Positions 32,820 through 45,686 of a stretch of 64,000 nucleotides of DNA are shown here, piece after piece. Numbering within the stretch: position 1 is the first letter of the stretch; each line of letters opens with the position of its first letter. Origin of the DNA: Limnoperna fortunei (Eukaryota > Mollusca > Bivalvia > Mytilida > Modiolidae); assembly GCA_944474755.1 (NCBI GenBank), contig OX104112.1:18936273-19000272 (forward strand), read 5' to 3'. The position numbers were made by a program, and so were the translations under genes. A model generated the notes under the pieces. It was given only the letters and a program-made list of their open reading frames with translations. It ran no database searches and had not been told where the DNA came from.

Positions 32820-35800
32820 TTGTGCGCAATAATAAATTACTATCGATAAATCTTCCTTTACTAGTTCAATCACCTAATGTTACATAGTAACATGTACTCC
32901 TGCAGTGGTTGAAACTTGTCATTTTTTTCAGTAACCACAATTTATTGCTACGCAATATATATTAAACAAATAAAACGCAAGTCATTTCGACAGATACTGT
33001 AAACAAATTTCAGAAAAAAGTAAAAAAACAATAATTTTTATTAAGAGCTCATGTTCTTCTTTGTAAAACATTAACCTTGAATACAGTACGCAACGTAATT
33101 TTTGAACAAAAGTCATATTTTTTGTCAAGGAGATTTGGCCTATACTCAATTACAATATAAATTTGGCAATTGCTGAAAGTAGCGTTAAACACCATATAAA
33201 CAAACAAACGTAAATGTTTAAGGCTTTTATTTTTTCCCTGTTATTGCTCAAGGCAAGAGTTTTGGTCATTCTCTCAAACAATGAAATCTTGTATGAAATG
33301 TGCGGGTCTATAATGAGCAGTTGTGATTGTTCGTTTCGTGCGATCCAGAAGAAAGCCTAGCCCGATATTACGCTCCAGATGGTAATAGACACGAGAAATG
33401 TCAGGGACTTGAGGATGGTATATAGGTAAAACGATTTGAAAATAGAAAAAGAGTAAAAGACAATGTCAAAAGTGGTAAGTTGTATCCAATGCTAACAAGA
33501 AATCGCCTCTATAGTGCAAACAAACGTTACATTCATCCGTAAATGACCGATATTAAATTGGTATGTCTGAGCACATGAGCTTACGCGCACTTATCTGTCC
33601 TCGTTGCAATTTTAAAACCAAAACAAATATACGACGTTCTTGTTTCGGCGGTTTTAAATATGAAAACGAATATTAAACAATAGAGAATCTATATGAACGA
33701 TTTGAAAGTTATTCCAAGAAATATGTGCTTTCATCCGCTTTTATGAAAGCATTTGCAATCTTCTTTCGATCGCAAAATATAAAAATTCGATAATTCACTG
33801 TCTTTCTTAAAAAGGATTATCAAAAACCTGTTGAACTACTGGATAAAGATCATCAAAGTTACACTTTCCTTGTTGTAATGAATTGTTTGTGTCAATATTT
33901 CATAATAATTTATGATCGGTTATCTCCCCCATTGTATGCGTTTTTTGGTATTTGTTTAGTGTTGTATGTTTTTCTGAATCCGGATTCGCAATTGTTCCGT
34001 GACTTTCGGTTGTTGTGCGCTGGGATCTTTATTTTTTTTTTCATTTTGCAGCAGTTGTGTGGTAAATTCGATCTTACTGCTGTACAGAAGACTACCTGTT
34101 TAATGCGTTAAAATTGTGTAGCAAGTATTACAGTTAAAAATTCTTAACTATAAAATACATTTATATAAACACGGAAAGAACGGCGTAAATACAACAACAT
34201 AGCATTGCTAATATATGGTTTAACGTATTAAAACAATAATTCTTTGGTTACCTTTAATGAGCCATAATATAATTCAAAAACTTATATGTAGCCTCTGCCG
34301 CTTAACAAAAAATGTTGGGCAACAGTAAATGAATGGATTCAACAAATCAGATATAAAACAGAAATTCAGACAATAACTATATACTTTTTATCCTGTGCAT
34401 GTCAACACCAAGGTTGCTATATTGAATCTCACTGTGTGCCTCGACTTTAATTTCTGTTACAAGTACTGCAAGTTTTCCTGTCGAGAATTGGGTTTTCACA
34501 GGGAACTGCGGTTATCCCGAAATAAAAATGCTAACTTGACGCTACGACATATCTTTAAAATGCTAGTCGTTAAGCAGGATTTAAACAACAAACAACGAAC
34601 TAAACAAAATTCAACCTACCAATTGGTTTCAAAGAAGTTGTATGAACGAACCATATTCTATAGGGTGTCACTATCATATAATTTTCAAATATTTAAGACG
34701 GAAACAAGTTAACTTATAACAAAACTTCCGAGTGACACTTACAGAGTAAGAGACGTTTGTAAGGATTTACTTAGAACTGAAAAATGATGGGAAATGTGTA
34801 AGGATACGGATAAAATTGTAGAAGCGCAGGCGACTATATTTTTCAAACTTTTTTTTGAACTGAAAGCAAGATGATTACGTCAGATCTATAAATCGATAAA
34901 AGTCATTTAAAAGTGTGTCAATAGTACGGTACGACTGAGTTTCCCAAGGTGTATAATTTAACACACAGTAGTAGCACACACAACATATATATCCGATTAT
35001 ATCAAGTTGTCTATTATCGTAACTTAATTTAAGACACAATACAATTGAAAACAAAGGTGCTATTGTAAAATATTTAACATCAATTTAATAAATATGTTTT
35101 AAAATCCGTTTTATATTTGAATCAAATACGAAAAGAAACAGGGTTATTTCCCCGACAATCCTTATATCCTTACTTTGAAAAACACAGATCGCATTTTATT
35201 GTTTTGCAGGTTATTGGGTATTTATTGACGCAAGTAGATATAATATGATACGAAAATTTTTACAAAAGTTATTATTATTTTTATAATTATTTATTATCAT
35301 CCTGTTATTCTTTATATTTTTTTCTTATTACCAAGATTAAGGTCAGTGATTCTTTGTGTAACTTTGCCAAATTCTAATCTATACATATTTTTTTTCATTT
35401 CTTTACTCATACATAAAAAGATACATCTGAGTGAATTATCTATTGTTCTAGATTTAGAAATGGTTAGTTAACGTTTAGCGTCCATTAAACAAGCCAAGCA
35501 CTGTTTGGTAAATACTAAACTACTTAATAGAACAAGAACAAAAAATAATTCAAGCAGTTATGTATTGATGTACCCAAAACAGCTCCACCTTGTAATAGTT
35601 GACATGGCTACTTGTGTGCTTGCACTTCACAATTCACCAGTTGTTGCGTAATAAAGCTGCATAAACATAAATTATATCTAACACAATAATCGGATACACA
35701 TGTATCGTAAGCTCCGTAACTGTTGCTGATTGCAGCCGACATCTTTAAGCGATCTTTGAATATTGACCAAGCACTATTTTAAGGCGTATTTGCAGCATTT

Positions 35801-36290
35801 ATTAGTTACGAGACTAAATTCTTCGCAGACATGTGGAGGAGAAATGGTTTTTAAACGGGTATTTTCGCAAATCCACTTCCAAAAAATTAACCTGAGGAAT
35901 TACCATGAATACTTCATTTTTCCTAAATCAAATAGTTCTAAAAATGCACATAAAGTACTGAACATTTAGAAAATTTCTGGCAAAAGACAATAAAGGGGAA
36001 TACCCAGTTTATCATACTTTTCAATGTATTCGCGAGAATATGAACGATCTGTCTTTATAAATCAGTTGTTCCGATTTATAAATATATTAGTTGCGATGAC
36101 AATAAAATCATATTTAGATAAATGTTTTATTACTTTCTCTGACTACAGACAATGATTTTATGGTACACCGCACAAACAATCAAATACAAACACCGGAATC
36201 ACGAGTTAAATACTCTTCCCGCATGCGGTAGGTAACTACGTTACATACCATAAGTTTTTGAATGCCTCTGTTTTCTTTTATTTACTGCGT
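32820..36290. repeat. segmental duplication, copy B
   Basis: The diverged partner of 27570-31500, in direct orientation at an offset of about 4.6 to 5.9 kb depending on indels. It contains about 1 kb of its own sequence between 33.25 and 34.3 kb. The frames at 33878-34111 and 34395-34712 show no recognisable domain, and their counterparts in copy A are not conserved as frames, so I do not call them genes. Confidence 0.75.
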
Positions 36291-39200
36291 TAAACCATTT
36301 TTCGCATTTTTTCAACTATATAATGACTGTTTTTGTTTAGTTACTAAACGGGTTAGAAATCCCGAAAATTGATCTTTTGGGCACCTGACACCAGGTGGAG
36401 CTCCAAGTTGTGATACGTTGACTGAAAATGAATAATGTACTAGTATTTTGCGTATGTTGAGTTATAAGAGTAACGAGTCCATTTTAATGTAGAAAAGAGA
36501 AACATTTTTAATTGCTAATTTGTTTTATCCTGCGCCTACGTGACTGCATAAATTGCAAAGTACACGTGAAAGTATTCATTCAGTTCTTTTGTTGATATAT
36601 TGTGTGGTTTAAGGTGTGCCGTTTGCAAAGCTCATTTTTCAAATTTATGGCAAACTGCATGTCATCTTACGGATCTGTTGCCTTGTTTATTCAAGATGAT
36701 CTGACCTTTTGTAGAGAAGATCTTTTGGCGACAAATTTTGCGCATACTGATTAAATTGTTTAATACTTGAAGTTTTGTTTTAAGTCGATTGAGAGCACTA
36801 CCAACAATTTCTGACAAAGATTTGAGATCTATATTTATAAAGTAGAATCTACAAGTACAATATGTAAACCTGTTTATGGATTAAATTAATTGATTAGTTA
36901 AAAACAAAAATAAGAAAATTACCGAACATTCCTTGGTTTCTCATTTTTTCAAATCAGGAATAAATGTGGGTTCTTTTAAAAAAGAAAATTGACGAACAAG
37001 TTCGTAGGTTTTTGTTTCAAGCAGCTTAAAACAATTTATTTAGTGAGAAGCTAGCTCCCGGAAAAGTTGGGGGATAGTTTATAAAAATGCATGTTATCAT
37101 TTAGGACTTTAAAAAAAAATTGTTCTAATAGTTTACAACAATGATACAATCACAATGTAAACAAATTTGTTTATTTGTCCGAAAGGACATGTAAACATTG
37201 GGTAAAACAATGTGGTGATGTCGTTAATACAATGAAAACCTGTTGGCCTTAATTGCTCAGTATTATAAATACGATGTAATCCTAGACAAACAATACGAAA
37301 TCATAATTGGCAATAGTTCTTTCTATGTAGACTAAATAAGTTATATCTAGATGAATAACGTTACCCCGTTTTTATTTAAACCGCAAAAACCTGCAGTGTT
37401 TGTAGCTGTTAATGTGGTGTCAATCACAGATTGCTACAACAGAAACATGAAGGCTATATTTGCATACTAAACTTTCGATACTTGCATGATTTACGATATT
37501 TGGTCAGTGATTCATTCTCATCACCCGATGCTGATAGATTTTACTATAGTTTTTACATTATAATTTCTTGAGGTCACTTTCGGAAATGCTCTTCAGTACG
37601 CGTTTTTAAATTTTTTAATTGAAGAAGTTTATATGATCTACCTTATTATTTTGAATAATATAAATCTATCTGCTTTTTAATTCGGGGTTGGTAAACATAT
37701 ATTTTTTCGTTTTTACAATTTCTTTGCAATTTGGACAGTAATTATTGAACAGCTTGTTTGTTTCAATAATTTGATTAAGGGGGTATTGGACGAAATTTTA
37801 TGTAGCCCACCTAGTACCCAGCCCCATATAATGATAGCAGGTGATGTATGACTGCGTGACCTCAGATGATCATCTCTGGGGGAGCGCCATAATGTATATT
37901 TGAAGAAATCTTGTAATGTATATAGCACCGTTACATTTGTTGTATTTACATTTCTAATAAAATTAGCGTTGGTATAACCCTGCCATATTCCCTTAGACTG
38001 AAATATAACAAACATTTGTACATAATGTTATATTAGAGAGACATTAAATTAAATAAATTTATTTATGACTAGAAACGACATTTTATTAAGTTAGCATTAA
38101 ATAACTATTGCAATGAACAAAAACGAGGAGTCCGAAATGACATGTTAACATTTTTATTGCCAATATTTGTGTTAATGGTGTAGTTTTTCAAATACAATTA
38201 TTAATTACACATTGATTTTTGGAACAGTTATTATATATCCCGGTAGTACCCTCTCAAAAATCCAAATCTTAAATACTGTTCAAATTCACCAGAAGGCGAT
38301 AATAATAAAACAGAGGAAACCTGATCGTTTGGGAAGTGCATATATAAATCCTTAAACATTTTAAGCATTGTGACATGGTTTAACAGAAATACATTTAAGC
38401 ATTTCTAAACATTACATGTATCCATCTGCATTACCTTGTTAAAACTTGTTATTAAATGAATGTTTCGTGTAGGTTTTATTACAGTGTCAAACATAAAAGG
38501 AATTTCATCCCCCGGACCACAATCACTATTTCAACCCAAAAACCGGCAACAGAAAAGCTTCATAGTATCTTCTGTACTACGAATATTTTATACAAGTACT
38601 TGAAATTGAAATAACGTATCCTTTTCTTAGCTCCTGATTGTTAGATTATATATAACCAACGCATGTTCAACATTTTAACAAAAAAATCAATCCGCCCGAG
38701 CAGTCAATGATATTCTCTTACCAAATTGTTTTGAGATTTAAGCTCGCAGTGATGTTGCTTCTTTTTCTTTTTAATTCTTTTAATTTTCTTATTGTGTTTG
38801 TTTGTTTGTGTTGAGCAAGGATGCAGTATATCGACACAATATATAGTTGCATTATAATGTATTCAAATACATTTTTGAAACATATTAGGCATAGATGATG
38901 TTTTTTTCTTTATTACAAAAATACAAAGGCTGTTTTTGTTGGTTATAACAAAAATGACATTAAAACTTAAAAAAAACAACATATCCTAAGGAAATATATA
39001 TGTATCTATCTGCTTTATCAAATGATTAAACACTGTTTATTAGGAAATTTTCTATGTGTAAACATCATCTGCTCCTTTGTAATTGATCTAATTTTATCTA
39101 ATCAAAACATTTGTTTTAAATCAATTAGACCATGAATGGAATTATTTATGTATGAACATAAGGTATCGAAAAGATCCACAATACACATTTTTGAATTGAT

Positions 39201-40840
39201 ACTAAGTATGGAGTGAAATTGCATGGCAAATTTTGTCAGGGAAGTGTGGTGAATATATAAGTAAACATATGGTAAATTGCAGATTACGGTGTTAGTGGAA
39301 ACGTGGCTGCAATGTAGCACATGTTCCAACAAAAGGTATAAATCAAATTTTATTTAAACCAGTTAAAAAATGATCGACTTTCAGACTCTGTAATATCACG
39401 ACCACATTGATATTTTTTTTTAGAAATATCATTATTGAAAACAGAAATTGTACATTGGTTGCTATATTTAGGACAGCATATAGATTTTGTATCCATCTTG
39501 AGGCGAAACCAACATATTTTGCTCACCACAATTTAATCTTATTTACATTTTGTTGAAAGCTAGAAAAATTTTCTTCCAAAATTTCTTAATGTAACATTAA
39601 GCTCACTTATTCCAAAACGGTATGATAACGTTCATGGAAAACGCTTGGCATATCTTATTACAAATAACACATTTTCCCCAATGATGCAGAATAATTTCCC
39701 GAAACTTCCCGAAAACATTGGTTGCTATATTTAGGACTTGTTTTTAAAGGAATGCAGTTATATGCAGTTATTATTTCCCTGTTTAGGTCCGTGCATTTTA
39801 ACCAAAGGTTTAAAATATTGTCACTGAATAATCAATAAATACGTTTAATTAATATGAATCTTGAAACAATATTTATATTACAGAGATCTTGTTTTCATGT
39901 GTTTTTAACAAATAAAGTTTACCAGATTTAAACCTTTCCATGGCACATGGACTCACTCCTGCTTCTATTGGGGTGGGGTTCGTGTTACTGTTTTTGTCTT
40001 GTGTGTGTGTTAGTTTGGTCGTTATTCATCCTTTCGTTTAAATAAGGATTGTCTGTCCTTGACTTATCGTTTCCTTAATAGTCTTCAGTAACTTCTATTC
40101 TTTTTTTCTTTTTTTAATTTAAATTTTCAAATTAGAAATTTCAGAAATGCTCTAGTTGATAACAGCAAGGTGTTGTTGTTAAGAACAGATATCCACAAAT
40201 ACAAATATACCATAATAATCTCTAATTTTTATATTTACAGAAACACATATATCTGTAAATAAACCTATTGATCTATTAATATAATTATATTATGGATTCT
40301 TGAACTAACTAATTAGACACGATAATGAGTTCAATGTCAGATCCACGCTTCCGTACAACTGAACAAGTATAAACTAAACAGTCAGGGTCATCAATCTAGT
40401 ATCAATCAGTCAAAGAGTTGTGTTTATCTGGGCAAGTAAAGTAAAGGCACTATGATTGTACTGGTATGCTTATAGCTTGAATACAATAATACATGTAGCA
40501 AAACTGACAGAGGTTTGAACCATGAGGTACTTTCCAATATTTCAAAGGTACTCAAAAGGTTCAGACTACATACTTTTATGAACTATTTTTGGGGGTTCAC
40601 TAATTTCAGCTGGTAAACTAAATGACCTTGTGCGGTTAAAAGACCGCAAGTCTTAATTGTTTTTTCCAAGTGAGGGGACATTTTTTTATTCACAGTTGTA
40701 ACTAAAACTGGTTCTCCATATTATACTTCTGTAATCCAGCAAAAGCCTTTAAGTGCACTTATAGGCTGGTGTGGTGGCGAACAAGGCAGACCTGCAAATA
40801 AATAAAATATAAGTGCAATATTGCATGTATTTAATCAATC
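36291..40840. other. intergenic, no gene seen
   Basis: About 4.5 kb of AT-rich sequence. The minus-strand frame at 37713-38015 starts with a real ATG but has no recognisable motif, and I do not call it. No RNA gene or clear transposon was found. Confidence 0.45.
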
Positions 40841-40844
40841 AGCG

Positions 40845-40930
40845 TGGTAGAGCGGTAGGTTGTTATTTTTTATTTATCACGTTGTCTGTAAAAACTAAGA
40901 TTCAGGTTTAAATCTCACTGTGGGCAGGGT
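40845..40930 (+). repeat. tRNA-like SINE or tRNA relic
   Basis: TGGTAGAGCGG at 40845-40855 fits the pol III box A consensus (TRGYNNARNNG). GGTTTAAATCT at 40905-40915 is a weakened box B (GGTTCGANTCC). The spacing is compatible with tRNA-derived promoters. The tail AATCTCACTGTGGGCAGGG is echoed near 28780 and 34425, both in the duplicated blocks. No cloverleaf with good stems could be drawn, so it is not a functional tRNA. Confidence 0.45.
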
Positions 40931-42704
40931 GCGTTGTCATACAATTTTTGGGCACTTCAAAACGACAACATTTAAAAACGATATGAAACGGATTAAGAAA
41001 GACGATGCAAAACGAAACAGGTGCTATGTTTAGCCGCTGTACAAAGCTTAATTAAAGAATACTTCAAATTTCTGAACAAGATATACGATATATTATTGTT
41101 TGGATCTGTTTACGCCTAAGAACGGTTTTATGAATGGTGTTTTTCCCATGGAAAAATTCTACGACTTCAAGTCGAGTGCGCATAAGGTCTTAACCTGTGA
41201 TCATCGTAAGACCTGTCCTGAAACAATTTGTATAGTAAAAACGTCGAAGACGTCATGAAACTATTGGAATTTTAATGGCGTAAGAATAGGTCAAAGGCCA
41301 CGCAAGTTATGTCTTATAATATATGTTGCTTGATTTTATTTAACGAATGAGATTTCAGCTTACAAAGGAAATTAAATTATGCTTAAAATTGATGAAAAAG
41401 GGGTACAATGGTAAATAACTAAAATTGGAGAAAAGACTACCGAAGATAAAATGCAATTAATTGCACATCCTAATAATCTTGACGTCACTTGCGTGTCTTA
41501 TATACAAAGCCAGTTATACTGAGTCCATGTTAACATTTGGGTGATAACGAGGTAAACGTTTATAAAGAACGCTAGACTCCTTCGAAGGAAGGATATCACT
41601 GTTTGCTTATGTTTGTCCTGTTTGTGTATATAGAGGATGTTTGCATTCTTGAATGAAAGATGTTCACATTTAAATTTATTTCTTTTGAATGCAATAAGAA
41701 TAAAAAAAATTTAATGCCAACAAGTACTGACTTAAATTTTGTTGCAAAAATCGTGTTTTATCAACAAGTGTAAATGTAATATTCATCGAGACCCTAGGCT
41801 ATGTAAATATACATTGAGGATGAGAAACACCGATAGCAACCGCATATCAAAGTCAGTATCTATTTTAAGATGAATCAAACTAACACATCTTCCTCTATCT
41901 TGGCACATCTATTGACTGCAGAAGCGTCCATTGTTGTTGACAATAATTTTGTGTAACGCTAGACCACTTCTGTAGTGGACAAAAATAACAATATTTAATG
42001 TTTTAATCGATTCGTGCGATTTAACATGATAAAAAGTATTTCTTTTACCAATTGAAGACACACCAAATTATTTTAGGGCAATTATTGCTTTTAATAACAT
42101 GGTAAATATTTGTTAAATATGTCAAAGGCAAGTTCTTGATAAGGGGAAATAACATGGTTATCTTGTTAAAGAATAAATGTTTTGACATGTTTCAATGACA
42201 GATAGATGAATAACACTAGTATATTGAACGAGGTAAGTATCAAGATATACTTTGAAGTATGCATAACTTAAGTGTAAACATTGTCATTGTTATCCACTTT
42301 TTGGTTTTGTTTATTGTTGTCTTATGCGTTTGTCTGAAACAGGATTTATGTTTACATATTGATACGCCACGGTTCTTTGTTTGTTAACTTTTATTCGAAA
42401 TCTTAATAAATATTAGGTAATAGCTATGTATTAATGACCTCATCCGTCACAAGAAGGAGTTTAGAGACCAATCACAATGATTTTAACTTAGCTAAAATAT
42501 GTTCAATGTGCAATATAGGTGTTTGCAAAAAAGTAGATTAAAAATACTATTTAACATTGTATATTATACCTCCGATGGACACTAATTGAGCTCCTTCCAT
42601 ATCGCTGACTTTTTTGTAATCTTATAAAGACCCACTTCTATAAATAGACTCGGAAAACTACAAACTTGACCCTTCGACAATAACAATTGCTTAAACGTTT
42701 TAAT
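40931..42704. other. intergenic, no gene seen
   Basis: AT-rich; nothing recognised. Confidence 0.45.
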
Positions 42705-42905
42705 TATTAACCTCCCGTCATTTATGGCAACGCGCTAGCAGCTCCGGCGTAGCATGATGACATTGCAAAAAACATTATTTGTGCTAGGTCATGCGATCGG
42801 TACTCAGTTCTCAGATTGTTTAAATCGGGCACTGCTGTCGACCAAGCTACTCAATGAAGGGTTTGTTGTAAATAGGCTAATGCTATCCTTTCAGAAGGAC
42901 AATAG
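42705..42905 (+). mobile_element. non-LTR retrotransposon remnant (RT C-terminal part)
   Basis: The plus strand encodes LNRALLSTKLLNEGFVVNRL followed by MLSFQK. This is the segment downstream of YGVYISQLIR in the same LINE family as 29566 and 58183. An upstream stretch with NLPSFM and broken frames belongs to it. It is degraded. Confidence 0.6.
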
Positions 42906-44122
42906 CCTGCACCAAGAAGTAATTTATTGTAATTTGAAACCCATCTTTCAAATACGATCTGATATTTTTTCCTGAGGTATTGTTTCCTATTTCTGCATCA
43001 GACCTTTTTACATAACATGACCAGTTTAAAAGTAAAAGGAACACTGCTTAATAGTCGGGATTACTTTAATGCAAATACAGTTTTTATCAGGGTTCAGTTT
43101 TTAGTTTTTGCTTTTTTGGTTTTATGTCTAAATCCGTATTTATGATCGACACTTGACATTAAGATGTTGTTGTTCTGGAAGAGTTTCCAGTACATCCCCT
43201 GGTAGTGGAAAATAGGAGACCTGTCGTTAAGAGTTTGTCAGGAAAGCCTTGCCACAGACAGTAGGTAGAAGTGACGCGTATGAAGACCACTTATGTAGAT
43301 TTGTAAAACTTAATAGTAGCTGTATTAAAATGGTAAAATCTCTGTCCGCTTCTATCGAATTCTCCATAGTTTTCCAGTTGTGTTCCTGTTGGTTTACCCT
43401 TATCCGCTGATTTATTTTTGTTGACGTGTACATGTCTTTAATACAGATAAAACATTGCTCACAGGACGATAATAAATCAATCTAGTAAATAAATTTAACC
43501 CAGGGCTATAAATTTAAATTAATTAAAAGATATTATAACCTGGTCATATCTAATTGGTATGTGTATATGATGTGAATAATAGATAGCCAACTATTATTCT
43601 TAATAAATGTTGGGTCAGTTAGATAGGGAACAACATGTAGCTTTACCATATAATGATATACATTTTTCAAGAGTTTAAATTTCCCATGGTACACAATTAA
43701 CGTAAACCACACATCGCCCTTAGCAATACATCTAAAGTGTCCATTCAGGTCCGCAATTTGTAGTTCCGTATGGTCGTAATGCGCAACTTTCTGCCTTAAG
43801 GGTAATGCAAGTTAAGTTCAAATTGATCGAACTAGAATGAGTCGAGGTAAACAGTTTGTGATGCAATGCAAATGCATGGCGATATATCGGCATATTTAAT
43901 GTTGGTAGTGGTTTTCAATAAATATAAAAAACTTATTTATAAAGATCTCACTTTAAATGACTTAAAATTGACAGTTGGGTTAAACTGAAATGAAATTAAA
44001 CAGTCACTCAAGTGTAACATCTCTACAACTGTTGACTACGTTTAAATAACCATTTGTTTACATTACAACAATCAATACATATTTTTAACATGCACACTGA
44101 CATTTAAATTCATTTCTCAAAT
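42906..44122. other. intergenic; possible promoter region of the B-box gene at the end
   Basis: No gene seen. The last 100 nt precede the B-box ATG; no clear TATA box was identified. Confidence 0.4.
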
Positions 44123-44422
44123 ATGGCGCAGATGTCGTCAAGTAAATGTAAAATTTGTGATAACAATTTGGGAATATATTTCTGTTATGAGTGTCAACAC
44201 GTCTTATGCCAATCGTGCCGTACATTTCACGATAAATTCCCTGCTACAAAGAGGCACACAGTTACATATTTACATCGTATTGACTTTGCCTTACAGAATT
44301 TAAACGTATCTTGCAAAAATCACGGTCAGGAATTTGTTTATTTTTGTCAGAATTGTGAATGTTTAACGTGTGGTGTTTGCGTGATAAGCAATCATAAGGA
44401 TCACCTACTTCTATTGAATTAA
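44123..44422 (+). CDS. B-box (TRIM-like) protein, N-terminal block
   Basis: Opens at ATG in good context (AATATGGCG). Residues about 9-50 form a first B-box-type zinc module (CKICDNN, YFCYECQ, LCQSC, FHDKF, H at about 43). Residues about 62-95 form a second B-box (CKNHGQEFVYFCQNC, CLTCGVC, NHKDH). Tandem B-boxes without a RING, followed by a coiled coil, are common in bivalve TRIM-related proteins. The frame stops at 44420-44422, but the expected continuation resumes at 44424 in another frame. One extra base, or two lost bases, in about 44403-44432 would explain this. It may be a pseudogene, a real recent mutation or an assembly error. Confidence 0.75.
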   Translation: MAQMSSSKCKICDNNLGIYFCYECQHVLCQSCRTFHDKFPATKRHTVTYLHRIDFALQNLNVSCKNHGQEFVYFCQNCECLTCGVCVISNHKDHLLLLN

Positions 44423-44423
44423 T

Positions 44424-44824
44424 ACAGTGCAAAATATTCTCGAAATTGAAGAGGACCACCATAAATTTGTTAGAAGCGTGGAAAGTTTAGCCACTGAATT
44501 CCATAACATGATCGATTTTGTTGTCGAAACCAGTATAAACCTGGCAAAAGATAACCACGATTTGGGGATGCGGCTGCTTAATTTTACTCTTGCAAAATTG
44601 AAGAAATCAAAGGAAGAATACATTTTTGCAAGTCAGAAATATGAACAGATTCTAAACGAAAAACATAATACCACGTTTCTTTACCAAGAAAGAAAATTAT
44701 CGGCAGACATAGAAGAGCTTCAGCCAATTTCAGATATTCAGCAACCATCAAAAATAAAGGAGATTGATGCACAAGAATTTACTGCAGCTGTTATTGACCA
44801 AATATTGTTGAAACACAGTATAAT
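44424..44824 (+). CDS. coiled-coil continuation of the B-box protein
   Basis: Open frame starting TVQNILEIEEDHHKFV and running to 44843. It has long charged helices typical of the region after B-boxes, and an acidic, Gln-rich stretch in the middle (ADIEELQPISDIQQPSK). It has no ATG of its own and is out of frame with the B-box block by one register. A donor-like AT|GTATCA at 44824/44825 would leave phase 2, which matches the next exon. Using the stronger TA|GTAAAT at 44842 would create a stop at the junction. So the exon end is uncertain. Confidence 0.6.
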
Positions 44825-45542
44825 GTATCACAAGTTTGATTAGTAAATATAAATATTTTTAGTATTCTGTGACCCGTATCGAGGTACTATCATAAATTAG
44901 CCTAAATTAGACAAAATATTACGGGTTGTACATTCATCTTTTACAAAGCAACAATATAACTGATAATAACTATAGTTTTTTGTCAATCAAGTGTTATCTT
45001 GCTGAAAAGTACAAAGTTTCATTATGAGCTAATCAATGAACCTTGAAATTTAATGCTAAAACAAGTAGAAAACCATCAGATGAAGATAAAAATGAAGAAA
45101 CCGTAAAAAGTTGTCTAACATAAAAAGGGATCTTTGTCATGTATTTGCCTGACTATTCACGAGAGTTTTTCTGTCCAATCTAATTTCTGTTTAATGGAGC
45201 CAGTCGTGTTTTATGAAAACAGTTGTTAACAAACAAATACCTTGCGATTGATGGTACGATTGATACACGTGGTACATATTTGACCAAAATACAACATCTG
45301 TAGCTTTTTATTTAATACTTTTAGATTTAAAAAAGTATTTAGTTATATATTATAGGACTTATTGTTAAATTGTTCTTACAGTGACTATAAAGGTCAAATA
45401 TGCTGTTTCAAAGTCACATCATGGTAAAATCATATATACATTATATATGGTCTTAATCCGAATCGTACAGTAAAAATAATTAAATTTTATTGTATTTAAT
45501 GTCGTTAGTGTTTCCTTTAAATTACATCGTTGTTCGTTGTAG

Positions 45543-45686
45543 AATTTTTGAAGAAATTAAAACTGAGAACACAATATTCCAAGAAAAACTACAAAAGTCG
45601 ACCCAAAAATTGGAAAACGAAAACAAAGAACCGAAGAGGCGAATTAAAAAGTTGCCATTACAAGAAAAGAAAACCAATACTATTGA
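45543..45686 (+). CDS. coiled-coil exon, 144 nt
   Basis: Bounded by TTGTAG| and |GTAATT, phase 2 on both sides, length divisible by three. It encodes a highly charged helix beginning IFEEIKTENTIFQEKL and ending in a Lys-rich part (KKLPLQEKKTNTI). A coiled coil fits a continuation of the B-box protein. Its GA| end joins the first base of the next exon to form GAA. Without splicing it would hit TAA at once. Confidence 0.6.

Noticed and set aside
37713..38015. 100-codon minus-strand ORF
   Set aside because: It has an ATG but no motif or splice support; a chance frame is likely at this AT content.
40845..40930. Functional tRNA gene
   Set aside because: Box B is degraded and no acceptor or anticodon stems of adequate quality could be drawn.
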